A stretch of DNA of 64,000 nt from JARKQH01 sp964631605 (GTDB lineage: Bacteria; Verrucomicrobiota; Verrucomicrobiia; Limisphaerales; UBA8199), in NCBI GenBank assembly GCA_964631605.1, contig CAZVYG010000016.1:1-64000 (forward strand), given 5' to 3'. A program made the translations under genes and the position numbers. This document shows positions 8,057 to 16,479 of this stretch, one piece after another. The notes beneath the pieces were generated by a model. It was not told where the DNA came from. It made no database searches and saw nothing but the letters and a program-made list of their open reading frames with translations. Each line of letters starts with the position of its first letter. Position 1 is the stretch's first letter.

Positions 8057-9184
8057 ATGACCAAAACCGAAAAACTCTTGCGCGAACTCATCGCGCTGCC
8101 GAGCGTTAACCCGGCGTTCCTGCCGCCGCAGGACCCCCGCGCCGGAGAACAACGCGTGGCGGAATTCCTGGCCGCGGTCGCCGCCCGGGCCGGGCTCGAA
8201 ATCGAGTTCCAGCCCGTGCTCGAGGGCCGCGCGAACCTGCTGGCACGCCTCACACCGGCCGGTCCCGTTCGGCGGCGGCTTCTCCTGGCGCCACACCTGG
8301 ACACCGTCGGGGCGGAAGATGGCCAATTCACGCCACGAAAGATTGGCCGGCGGATTCATGGGCGCGGCGCCTGCGACACCAAGGGTTCGGTCGCGGCCAT
8401 GCTGAGCGCGCTGTGCGAACTGGCGCGCGGCGGCCGGCGGCCGGCGCAAACCGAGATTGTCTTCGCGGGGCTGGTGGACGAGGAGAACTTTCAAGCGGGC
8501 TCGCGCGCCCTGGCCGCCGGGCCGTTGAAAGCGGACCTGGCCATTGTGGGCGAACCAACCGAATTGCAGGTGGTGACCGCCCATAAAGGAAGTCTCTGGA
8601 TCAAGCTCGAAACGCGGGGCAAGGCCGCGCATGGCTCGCGGCCAGACCTCGGGCGCAACGCCGTCCACGAAATGGCCCGGGTGGTGGACCTGCTGGAAAC
8701 GCGCTACGCGGCGAGTCTCCGCCGGCGCCGTCACCGGTTGCTGGGAGCGCCGACAGTCAATGTCGGGCTGTTTGCCGGCGGGACGCAGGCGAACATCGTT
8801 CCGGACCGTGCCACCATTGTGGTGGACCGGCGCACGCTACCAGGCGAGACCGAAGCCGGGGTGCGCAGGGAACTGGCCGGATGGCTGCGGCAGGCCAAAT
8901 TGCAGGCGGTGTTGGACACCGCCAAACCGGTGCCGTGCCGGCCCCTTGAAACGGACCCTTCACTGCCATGGGTGAGGCAACTGCTTGAAACCGCCGGCTG
9001 CCGCCGGTCCGTGGGGGTGGCTTACTTCTGTGACGCCGCCATCCTCGCCGAGGGCGGCGTGCCCAGCGTGGTGTTCGGGCCGGGCAGCGTGGCCCAGGCG
9101 CACACCGCCGACGAATGGCTCGCGCTGGAGGCATTGGAAAAGGCCACCGCCATTCTCGCCCGCTTTATGCGCGCGCTCCCTTGA
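8057..9184 (+). CDS. M20 family metallopeptidase/deacylase (ArgE/DapE type)
   Basis: 375 residues. The dinuclear zinc site is recognisable: 'LAPHLDTVG' (His and catalytic Asp), 'GRGACDTKGS' (bridging Asp), 'LVDEEN' (general base Glu), 'VGEPTE', and the final His in 'VAQAHTADEW'. The dimerisation (lid) domain lies between about 175 and 285. The substrate is likely an N-acylated amino acid or a small peptide, but it cannot be fixed from sequence. The ATG at 8057 is preferred to an in-frame ATG at 8039 because family members begin close to 'TEKLLRELI'. A flippase gene follows after 30 bases. Confidence 0.88.
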   Translation: MTKTEKLLRELIALPSVNPAFLPPQDPRAGEQRVAEFLAAVAARAGLEIEFQPVLEGRANLLARLTPAGPVRRRLLLAPHLDTVGAEDGQFTPRKIGRRIHGRGACDTKGSVAAMLSALCELARGGRRPAQTEIVFAGLVDEENFQAGSRALAAGPLKADLAIVGEPTELQVVTAHKGSLWIKLETRGKAAHGSRPDLGRNAVHEMARVVDLLETRYAASLRRRRHRLLGAPTVNVGLFAGGTQANIVPDRATIVVDRRTLPGETEAGVRRELAGWLRQAKLQAVLDTAKPVPCRPLETDPSLPWVRQLLETAGCRRSVGVAYFCDAAILAEGGVPSVVFGPGSVAQAHTADEWLALEALEKATAILARFMRALP

Positions 9185-9214
9185 ACCCGAACCCTGCTTC
9201 ACGGTCCAAACTCC

Positions 9215-10498
9215 ATGCCAGCCATTCGCACTGAGACTGTTACACCGGCCGATGCCGCGCGGGATGCCAGTTTCTTTCGGCAAAGCGGCTGGCTGATGGT
9301 CGCCAACGTGGCGGCAGGCGCGCTGATGTGGGCGGTGCATTTCCTAGCCAGGAGGGTTCCCCCGGGCGAATACGGGAATTTCGGCGGATTCCTGGCGGTG
9401 ATCATGGTGCTGCCGACCATCCCGCTGCAGATGGTGCTGGCTCAGCAAACCGCCAGGGCACTGGCCACCGGACAGCAGGGTGAACTCTCGGGGGTCATCC
9501 GCCTGTTCTGGCGGGGGACGTTCTATATCTGGCTGGTGGCGGCGGTGCTGGCCCTGGTGTTCCAGCGCCAAATTCTGGCGGCATGGAAGGTCGAGAACCC
9601 CATGGCGCTTTACCTCACCCTGCCCATTGTGCTGTTGACCCTGTGGATGCCGATGTTCTGGGGCGTGCTCCAGGGCCGGCAGAATTTCCTCTGGCTTGGC
9701 TGGAGCATGTTGAGCAACGGCATAGGCCGGTTTGGCGTCGCCGCCTTTGCCGTGCTGGTGCTGCACGCCTACGCGGCGGGCATGTTGACCGGCGTGTTGT
9801 TGGGCGCCGCCCTGGCCTTCGGCCTCGCCGCGTGGCAAACCCGCTCGCTGTGGCTGAGTCCGCCCGCGGCCTTCGACCGGCGCGGGCTGGCGCGGCAGGT
9901 GGTCCCCCTGGTGCTGGGTTTTCTTGGGTTCCAGATTCTATTCACCGCCGACACCATGTTTGTGAAAACCTATTTCCGCGAGGATGAGGCCGGCTTTTAC
10001 GTGGCGGCCGGCACCTTGTCCCGCGCCCTGATGTGGCTGGTGCTGCCGCTGGCCGCGGTCATGTTTCCGCGGATCGTCCACAGCGCGGCGCGGGCGGAGA
10101 AGACCAATCTGCTGAGCGTGGTGCTGGCCGGCACGGCGGTGCTGGCGGTCGCCGGCGTGGCAGGCCTGGTGCTGCTCGGGCCGTGGGTAGTGCGGATTCC
10201 CTACCCGGAGAGCTTTGCCAACGTGGTCATTCCCCTCCTGCCATGGTATGCGGGAGCGATGGTCCCGCTTGCGGTCGCCAACGTGCTGCTCAACGACCTG
10301 CTGGCCCGCCCGGCTTCGAAGCTGCGCCTGGGGCTGGCCATTCTGACGGTCGCGCTGGCCTACATGTTCTGCCTCACCCGCTTCCATGCCAGCCTGGTTC
10401 AGGTCCTGCAAGTCATGGGCTGCTTTAACCTCCTGTTGCTCGCCGTCTGCGCCATCTTCCATTACACCGGCCGGTCGCGTGATTTCAGCGCGGCGTAA
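9215..10498 (+). CDS. Polysaccharide flippase-like membrane protein (MOP/Wzx superfamily)
   Basis: 427 residues with about 12 predicted membrane helices, spread evenly from about residue 25 to 420. The N-terminal 'VHFLARRVPPGEYGNFGGF' is the usual signature of Wzx/MATE-like lipid-linked oligosaccharide flippases ('LARxLGPxxYGxF'). It would move lipid-linked glycans across the inner membrane. No glycosyltransferase genes lie beside it, so its glycan is unknown. It converges on the UroD-family gene. Confidence 0.82.
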   Translation: MPAIRTETVTPADAARDASFFRQSGWLMVANVAAGALMWAVHFLARRVPPGEYGNFGGFLAVIMVLPTIPLQMVLAQQTARALATGQQGELSGVIRLFWRGTFYIWLVAAVLALVFQRQILAAWKVENPMALYLTLPIVLLTLWMPMFWGVLQGRQNFLWLGWSMLSNGIGRFGVAAFAVLVLHAYAAGMLTGVLLGAALAFGLAAWQTRSLWLSPPAAFDRRGLARQVVPLVLGFLGFQILFTADTMFVKTYFREDEAGFYVAAGTLSRALMWLVLPLAAVMFPRIVHSAARAEKTNLLSVVLAGTAVLAVAGVAGLVLLGPWVVRIPYPESFANVVIPLLPWYAGAMVPLAVANVLLNDLLARPASKLRLGLAILTVALAYMFCLTRFHASLVQVLQVMGCFNLLLLAVCAIFHYTGRSRDFSAA

Positions 10499-10679
10499 AA
10501 TCCCTTCAGCGGGTCTTCCCGGCAAAGGTGAGGCGCGCTTGCTTGCCTCTCTCTGAATCGCATTCACGAGGCGACTTGGGTTGGCCGGACCTCATTTGGA
10601 GGCTTATAGGAGAGAGTCTGACGGGAGGTATTTCGAGTTCTGGTTTCCGGCGGACGCTTGACTGCAGGCGTGCGGAGGC

Positions 10680-11945
10680 TTACCGGCTGCCACTGTCGCG
10701 GAGGGCTCGAAACATCGCCTCGACGTTTTCGATCGGGGTGTTGCCCTGGATGTTGTGGACCGCGTTGAAGACGAAGCCGCCGTCGGTGTTGAAAATTTCG
10801 ATGCGCTCGCGGACTTCGGCATAGACCTGCTCCGGCGTGCCGAAGGCCAGCGTTTTCTGCGTGTCCACGCCGCCGCCCCAGAACACCAGGTCCTTGCCAA
10901 ACTCGCGCTTGAGCCGCGCGGCATCCATTTCGGCGGCCGAGCACTGCACCGGGTTGAGGATGTCGAATCCGGCCTCAATGAATTCCGGGATCAGGCGATA
11001 GACCGAACCGCAACTGTGGATAAAGGTTTTCCAGCCGGTGCGGCGGTGGATGAGGTCGTTGACCGCCCGGTGCCAGGGTTTGAACAACTTGCGATAGTCC
11101 GCCACCGAAATGAAGAGCCCGTGCTGGGTGCCAAAGTCCGTGCCGGTAATGAGCGCCACCTGCACGAGGTCGCCGAAAAGGTCAATCAGGGTGTTGAGGT
11201 TTTGCAACGCAATTTCGCACTGTCTTTCAAACACGGCCTGAACATACGCGGCCCGGGTTTTGGTGGAGATATACCACTCGGCGATATCGCGAATGCCTTT
11301 GGGGTGTTTCAGGAACGGGGCCGGCACCAGGGCGATGTCGCCAAAGGCGGTGCCGGGGATGATCAGGATCGTCCCGAACCCGCCCCGCTGTGCGAACCAT
11401 TGTTTCATGGTTTCGAAGTAGGCAAGATCCTCCCGGCCGAGCAGCCCAAACTCCTCGAGGTTATCCGCCGGGTCGAGTTTGTCCTCTTCAATGGGTTCCT
11501 GGCGGACGATGGCATCGAAGAAGTAGCCCCCTGCCGGCATGTGGGCGCTGGGCGCGACCGTGGTGTCGCCTTCCGGGTACATGTACCAGCCCCCATCGGG
11601 CGCGGGCGTCACATTGAACGCGCCCGGCACGAGGCACGGGGTTCCATCCGGCAGGGTGAAGGGTTTCCAATCCCGGGGTTCGGTTCCCAGAATGGACTTC
11701 CGCGGCAGGACGCCGATCACATCAATGCCCAGGGCGGCGCGCAGCTCGTCATCCACCTCGCCGAGCATTTGATAGGGCTCGATGACCTTGACCCGCCAGG
11801 CCGGGTCGCCCAGCACCCGCTGCCGCAAACGGTGCACCACGCTCACGTGCATGCCGGTGACAAAGGTGGCGCCAAAATCCACGCAGACGCGGTCGGGCTG
11901 GCGATGCTCCAAAACGGTTTGCAATCGTTGTCGCGAGTTCATCAT
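10680..11945 (-). CDS. Uroporphyrinogen-decarboxylase-fold methyltransferase (MtaA/CmuA-like)
   Basis: 421 residues of the UroD superfamily. The N-terminal 'RQRLQTVLEHRQPDRVCVDF' is typical of the MtaA/CmuA-like branch rather than haem HemE. A zinc-site pattern His-x-Cys...Cys is visible in 'FIHSCGSV' and 'LNPVQCSA'. The C-terminal 'GGFVFNAVHNIQGNTPIEN' is also typical. Verrucomicrobia and Planctomycetes carry many such proteins, mostly with unknown methyl donors. It lies 30 bases downstream of a sugar porter gene on the same strand, so it may act on a compound imported by that porter; this is inference. A second ATG is at 11942. Confidence 0.8.
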   Translation of the reverse strand: MMNSRQRLQTVLEHRQPDRVCVDFGATFVTGMHVSVVHRLRQRVLGDPAWRVKVIEPYQMLGEVDDELRAALGIDVIGVLPRKSILGTEPRDWKPFTLPDGTPCLVPGAFNVTPAPDGGWYMYPEGDTTVAPSAHMPAGGYFFDAIVRQEPIEEDKLDPADNLEEFGLLGREDLAYFETMKQWFAQRGGFGTILIIPGTAFGDIALVPAPFLKHPKGIRDIAEWYISTKTRAAYVQAVFERQCEIALQNLNTLIDLFGDLVQVALITGTDFGTQHGLFISVADYRKLFKPWHRAVNDLIHRRTGWKTFIHSCGSVYRLIPEFIEAGFDILNPVQCSAAEMDAARLKREFGKDLVFWGGGVDTQKTLAFGTPEQVYAEVRERIEIFNTDGGFVFNAVHNIQGNTPIENVEAMFRALRDSGSR

Positions 11946-11975
11946 TCCAGGTTTCGACTTGTGAAAGGATTCAGC

Positions 11976-13475
11976 TCAAGCGCCCTTCCGCCCCCAGAAC
12001 CGCTCGATTTCCTCCAGCGACCGGCCTTTGGTCTCGGGCACCCGCAGCCAGACCAGAAGGATGAGCACGCCGCAAAAGGCGGCATAGACATAAAACGGGA
12101 AGGCGTGGTTAAAGTGCCGCACAAACCAGGAGTCTTTGGCATCCATGATCGGGAAGGTTTGCGTCACCGCGTAGTCCGCCATCCACAGGAAGAAGGTGGC
12201 CAGGCCCAGCGCCCGTCCGCGCACGGCCGTGGGGAAGATTTCCGACAGAATCACCCAGACCACCGGCCCCACCGACAGGCCAAAACACGCGATGTACAGG
12301 ATGATGAAGAACAGCATCCACCCGCCGGCCGCGGCGGGGTCGGTCATCCGTTGCGCCATGATCCCCATGGCCAGCAGGCTCGCGCCCATGCCCGCGCTGC
12401 CGATGAGCATCAACGGTTTGCGGCCCCATTTGTCCACCGTCGCAATCGCGATCAGGGTGAACACCACGCCGGCGCCGTTGATGATTGCCTGCTGCAGCAG
12501 GCCGGCATCCACCCCGGTTGAAGCGCTCAGACTCTTGAAAATCGTGGCGCCAAAATAGAGGAAGACATTAATGCCCGTAACCTGCTGCAGGATGGCCAGG
12601 GCAATGCCCAGCAACAAGGGCACCCGCAGGCGTGCCGAGAATAATTCGCGCCAAGTCCCTTGTTCGCCGGCCAGGCTCGCCTGGATGGACTGAAACTCCC
12701 GCCCGGCAAATTCGGTCCCGCCCACCTTGCGCAAAATTTCGAGCGACTCCTGCTCCCGCCCTTTCTCCAGCAGCCACCGCGGGCTTTCCGGGATGCGGAA
12801 CAGCAGCAGGCCAAACAGCAGGGAGGGCGCGATCCCCGAGGCGAACATCCACCGCCAACCGGTGTTCGTCAGCCAGGTCTGCACCTCCGGGCTGGTGGAA
12901 TCCCCCTGCGAATGGGCGATGAGGTAGTTTACGAACGCGGTGGCGGCGATGCCGCTGACGATCGCAATCTGGTTGACCGCCACCATCCGGCCACGGATGT
13001 GGGCCGGGGTGATTTCCGCGATGTACATCGGCGTGGAAATGGAGGCGATCCCGATGCCGACGCCGCCAACAAAACGAAAGAGGATGAACGTCCAAATCTC
13101 CTTGGGAATGGCGGTCCCGACCGACGAGGTCAGAAACATCGCCGCAGCCAGAAACATGGCCAGTTTCCGTCCGAACCGGTCTGAGAGCGGGCCGACCAGG
13201 AGCACCCCCGTGGCGCAGCCGATAAGGACACAGCCCGAGGCCCATCCCTTCATGACATCGCTCAACCCGAAGCGGGCGGTCATGGGCTCGATCGCGCCCG
13301 AAATCACTCCCGTGTCATACCCGAAAAGCAGGCCTCCCAGCGTCGCCACCAGGCAAATCGGCACCACATAGGCCAGATTGGTTTGCACCGCAATTGCCGG
13401 CCGGTCGTTCAGGCTGCAGGTCGGGCTGTTCACGGCTTGTTTAACGCAGTTTACGGGACTGCGGCCACTCGTCAC
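11976..13475 (-). CDS. MFS sugar porter (SP family)
   Basis: About 499 residues with 12 membrane helices. Sugar-porter signatures are clear: 'GGLLFGYDTGVISGA' in helix 1, 'DRFGRKLAMF' (loop 2-3), 'PMYIAEITPAHIRGRMVAVNQ' (after helix 4), 'QQVTGIN' in helix 7, 'DKWGRKPLM' in loop 8-9, and the terminal 'VPETKGRSLEEIE'. It imports a hexose, pentose or related sugar by proton symport. The frame opens with GTG at 13475; an internal GTG at 13388 would give an N-terminus closer to family length. The AT-rich stretch just upstream probably holds its promoter. Confidence 0.92.
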   Translation of the reverse strand: MTSGRSPVNCVKQAVNSPTCSLNDRPAIAVQTNLAYVVPICLVATLGGLLFGYDTGVISGAIEPMTARFGLSDVMKGWASGCVLIGCATGVLLVGPLSDRFGRKLAMFLAAAMFLTSSVGTAIPKEIWTFILFRFVGGVGIGIASISTPMYIAEITPAHIRGRMVAVNQIAIVSGIAATAFVNYLIAHSQGDSTSPEVQTWLTNTGWRWMFASGIAPSLLFGLLLFRIPESPRWLLEKGREQESLEILRKVGGTEFAGREFQSIQASLAGEQGTWRELFSARLRVPLLLGIALAILQQVTGINVFLYFGATIFKSLSASTGVDAGLLQQAIINGAGVVFTLIAIATVDKWGRKPLMLIGSAGMGASLLAMGIMAQRMTDPAAAGGWMLFFIILYIACFGLSVGPVVWVILSEIFPTAVRGRALGLATFFLWMADYAVTQTFPIMDAKDSWFVRHFNHAFPFYVYAAFCGVLILLVWLRVPETKGRSLEEIERFWGRKGA

Positions 13476-13546
13476 GAAAATTAAAACTTGTAAAATTCAG
13501 TTTTTATTCGCTTGACGGGAGCGGATTTTTATTTAAGGTTATATCA

Positions 13547-13607
13547 GACTGATGGATTCGAGAATGCGGGCCATATCTCCCCGGTAAATTCTCCGAATCA
13601 ATCAGTC
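13547..13607. terminator. Large imperfect inverted repeat between hoxH and the MFS gene
   Basis: The left arm 13547-13565 (GACTGATGGATTCGAGAAT) pairs with the right arm 13588-13607 over 18 of about 20 positions. An inner CGGG/CCCG can extend the stem. A TTTTAGTTT run follows on the plus side only. It lies downstream of the minus-strand hox operon and upstream of the minus-strand MFS gene, so it could end hox transcripts or act as an operator for the MFS gene. Confidence 0.45.
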
Positions 13608-13716
13608 TTTTAGTTTCTCCTCGACCCCGTTTTCCGGCCTGCGGCGTCAGCCCACGGCCGACCGGCGGCGGTTTCGGTGTCGCGGGGGGCTTTTCCGCAA
13701 GCAGACGGGCCGCTGG

Positions 13717-15213
13717 TTAGCGTTGCCGGCTGTCGAGCAGGTTTCCGTTCGCATCCCGCAATTCGACGACCAACTGCATTTGGCCGGCGGCGTGGGTGGC
13801 GCAGGACAGGCAGGGATCGTAAGCGCGGATGGCCACTTCGATGTGGTTCAGCAATCCCTCGGGAATCTCATTCTTGCCGGTGAGGAAATCCCGGGCGACT
13901 TTGGTCACCGCCTGGTTCATCGGCTCATTGTTGTTGGTGGTGGAGACAATGAGGTTGCAGAGGGTGACCTCGTCCCTCGCGTTCACGCGATAATGATGGA
14001 AGAGCGTGCCGCGCGGCGCCTCGACCACCCCGACGGCCTCCTCCCGGCGCGGGCCGCTGCTCAGCAGGTCCGTGCCCTGGAGGTCGGGGTCATTCAAAAG
14101 GTCCCGAATCACCTCCGCAGCGTGCAGGAGTTCGACCATGCGCGCCCAGTGGTAGCACATTGTCACGTTATTAGTCCGGCCGTGGGTCAGCGCCATGAAC
14201 TCCTGCCGCGCCGCCTCGGCTTGGGGCGTGGGAATGAAGGCGCAGGTATTCAGCCGGGCCAGCGGCCCCACGCGATACCATCCTTTTTCGGGTCCCAGGG
14301 ACTTTAGGAAGGGGAATTTCATGTAGGACCAGGAACGGACCTCCTCGTTGACCACCTCGAGATAGCGCTGATAGTCCACGTCGTTAACGATCCGCTTGCC
14401 GTCCTTGTCCACGGCCCGCAGCACCCCGTCGTAAAAGTCCAGCGCCCCGTCTCCGCTCCGAACCAACGAGAAATGGTTCGAGTCGAACGAGCCGAAGGTC
14501 AACAATTCCACCAGGTGGCTCATGGTGAAATCCCGGGCAATTGTGACGGCGCTCCGCGCCCACTCGAGGATGCGGGGCATGTCCTTGAGCAGGGCATCAC
14601 GCTTCCGAATCGAGAGGTTCTGGTTGACCCCGCCGGGCACCGCGCCGGTTCCGTGAATCTTCTTGCCGGCAGTGGCCTCGATGACCTCCTGTCCGAACTT
14701 CCGCAGCATCACGCCTTGGACGGCCAGCTCGGGGTATTTTGCCGCCACCGCCAGAACGTGGCGTTGTTCCAGCGGGGCGGAAAAGGCGCTGGTGGCGGTG
14801 CCGTCGGTGCCGAACAGCAGGTCGGGGCTGGACAGGTGAAAGAAATGCAGCGCATGGCTCTGAAGCATTTGCCCGTAATGCATCAGCCGCCGGATTTTTT
14901 CGGCCGTGGGGGTCAGGAGCTCTCCGCCCACGATCCGGTCCATCGCCTTGGCCGCCGCGAGATGGTGGCTGACGGGGCAAATGCCGCACAACCGTTGCAC
15001 GACCACCGGCAGTTCCCAAAAGGGCCGGCCGAGGATAAACCGTTCGAACCCGCGAAATTCCACAATGTGCAACCGCGCCTCCTTCACCTCGAGGTGCTCG
15101 TCCATGAGGATGGTGACCTTGCCATGACCCTCGATGCGGGTCACGGGGTGAATGGTGAGCTGAACCGTATGGTTTCCGTCGCGGGGTGTGGTCGTGCTCA
15201 TGGGCTCAGTCAT
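13717..15213 (-). CDS. hoxH: NAD-reducing [NiFe] hydrogenase large subunit HoxH
   Basis: 498 residues. It carries the nickel-binding motifs of the large subunit: 'RLCGICPVSHHLAAAKAMD' near residue 74 (L1) and 'DPCLSCATH' near 467 (L5). A 24-residue C-terminal extension follows that His and should be removed by a HoxW-type endopeptidase after Ni-Fe insertion. It catalyses reversible H2 oxidation at the Ni-Fe(CN)2CO centre, with HoxY relaying electrons to the HoxFU diaphorase. Together with hoxF, hoxU and hoxY it defines a group 3d enzyme. It overlaps hoxY by 8 bases. An alternative start ATG is at 15201. No maturation (hyp, hoxW) gene lies in the window. Confidence 0.95.
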   Translation of the reverse strand: MTEPMSTTTPRDGNHTVQLTIHPVTRIEGHGKVTILMDEHLEVKEARLHIVEFRGFERFILGRPFWELPVVVQRLCGICPVSHHLAAAKAMDRIVGGELLTPTAEKIRRLMHYGQMLQSHALHFFHLSSPDLLFGTDGTATSAFSAPLEQRHVLAVAAKYPELAVQGVMLRKFGQEVIEATAGKKIHGTGAVPGGVNQNLSIRKRDALLKDMPRILEWARSAVTIARDFTMSHLVELLTFGSFDSNHFSLVRSGDGALDFYDGVLRAVDKDGKRIVNDVDYQRYLEVVNEEVRSWSYMKFPFLKSLGPEKGWYRVGPLARLNTCAFIPTPQAEAARQEFMALTHGRTNNVTMCYHWARMVELLHAAEVIRDLLNDPDLQGTDLLSSGPRREEAVGVVEAPRGTLFHHYRVNARDEVTLCNLIVSTTNNNEPMNQAVTKVARDFLTGKNEIPEGLLNHIEVAIRAYDPCLSCATHAAGQMQLVVELRDANGNLLDSRQR

Positions 15214-15760
15214 ATTTCAGCCGTTCGTAGGCCAGCTTCACCGGCTGCCCGTTGAGGAGCGCGACCAGCGCATCCCAGATGGCGTCGGCGGGGGGCGGGC
15301 AACCGGGGATGAAATAATCAATCTTGACAACCTCCTGGCACGGGTAAACCCGGTTCAACAGCAGCGGGATTTCGGGGTCGTTCGGAATAATCCGGCCGGG
15401 ATTCCAAAGCCCCGGGACCTTGAGGTAAGCCTCCTCGAGGCATTCCTTGACCGGCACATGATTGCGCATGGCGGGGATGCCGCCGTTCAGGGCGCAGTCT
15501 CCCAAGGCGATGAGCACGTCACAGTGTTTCCGAAACTCTTCCAGCACATGCACATTCTCCTCGTTGCAGCATCCTCCTTCGATAAGGCCGATGTCGCAGT
15601 GGCCGGTCAGCGTCTTGTAGTCGTTGATGGGCGAGCAGTCGAACTCGACCAGTTCGGCCAGCTTCAGAATGCGCTCGTCAATGTCCAGGATGGACATGTG
15701 GCAGCCAAAACAGCCGGCCAGGCTGGCGGTCGCGATCCGGGGTTTGGGTTTTGGGCTCAT
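15206..15760 (-). CDS. hoxY: NAD-reducing hydrogenase small subunit HoxY
   Basis: 184 residues, the short form of small subunit that carries only the proximal [4Fe-4S] cluster. The ligand motifs are visible: 'GCFGCHMSILD' at the N-terminus, 'GDCALNGG' in the middle, and 'PGCPPPAD' near the C-terminus. There is no Tat signal peptide, as expected for a cytoplasmic group 3 enzyme. The ATG at 15760 (MSPKPKPRIATASLAGC) is one base beyond the hoxU stop, so the two genes are translationally coupled. It passes electrons from HoxH to HoxU. Confidence 0.94.
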   Translation of the reverse strand: MSPKPKPRIATASLAGCFGCHMSILDIDERILKLAELVEFDCSPINDYKTLTGHCDIGLIEGGCCNEENVHVLEEFRKHCDVLIALGDCALNGGIPAMRNHVPVKECLEEAYLKVPGLWNPGRIIPNDPEIPLLLNRVYPCQEVVKIDYFIPGCPPPADAIWDALVALLNGQPVKLAYERLKYD

Positions 15761-15761
15761 T

Positions 15762-16466
15762 TCAGGCCTCCTGTTTGGCATGCCACTCGACACTGATGGG
15801 GTTTTGGTCAAACGGGCGCTGGCCCACCGGCACGGCATAGCCGACCCGCTTTTTCATCAACGCGCCCACCGGGCACGAGGCGGTGACGCGGTCGGCGACG
15901 CGCAAGCCGGTGGCCGCCAGGGCCTCGCCATTGACCTGCAGCCGTTTCCGATAGCCGCGCTCCACGAACTGGAACACGTTTTTGTTGTCCAGCTCCTGCG
16001 ACACGCGCACGCAACGCCCGCACAGGATGCAGCGGTTGTGGTCGAGGTAAACGTCGGGATGGGACAGGTCAATCGGCCGGTTCGGGTTCAACAGGGGGAA
16101 CTGCGGAGCGGTGATGCCGAAACGGTACGCCAGGGCCTGGAGCTCGCACAAACCGCTCTTTTCGCAAAACATGCAGTAGTGATTTCCCTCGACGAAGAGC
16201 ATGTCGAGAATGGCCTTGCGAAACTCCAGAATCTCCGGGGTGTCGTTCTCGACGACCATCCCATCGGAAATGGTTTGCACACACGCGGCCTGGATGCGCC
16301 CGTTCACCCGGACCGAGCAAATCCGGCAGCTTCCGTGCGGGATCAGGTCTCTGAAGGCGCAGAGTCTGGGGATGTAAATGCCGGCCGCCTGGGCGGCTTT
16401 GAGAATGCTTTGTCCGGGCTGCCCGGTGACCGGTTTGCCATCAATGGTAAAAGTAATCGCGGCCAT
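15762..16466 (-). CDS. hoxU: NAD-reducing hydrogenase diaphorase subunit HoxU
   Basis: 234 residues, equivalent to the N-terminal part of NuoG. An N-terminal [2Fe-2S] ferredoxin domain (about 1-75) has 'IPRLCAF', 'GSCRICSV' and 'AACVQ'. A His/Cys-ligated cluster region follows with 'NHYCMFCEKSGLCELQ' (about 110-125). The [4Fe-4S] domain shows 'NRCILCGRCVRVSQE' and 'TASCPVGAL', which has one cluster rather than two complete CxxCxxC sets. It carries electrons between HoxY and the flavin subunit. It starts 13 bases after the hoxF stop. Confidence 0.94.
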   Translation of the reverse strand: MAAITFTIDGKPVTGQPGQSILKAAQAAGIYIPRLCAFRDLIPHGSCRICSVRVNGRIQAACVQTISDGMVVENDTPEILEFRKAILDMLFVEGNHYCMFCEKSGLCELQALAYRFGITAPQFPLLNPNRPIDLSHPDVYLDHNRCILCGRCVRVSQELDNKNVFQFVERGYRKRLQVNGEALAATGLRVADRVTASCPVGALMKKRVGYAVPVGQRPFDQNPISVEWHAKQEA

Positions 16467-16479
16467 AACGATTTGGAGG

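Noticed and set aside
10755..12521. A 588-codon plus-strand open frame
   Set aside because: Antisense to the UroD and MFS genes, both of which have complete family motifs.
13505..13540. TTGACG near 13512 as a plus-strand promoter
   Set aside because: The nearest -10-like element is 21 bases away and there is no plus-strand gene downstream.
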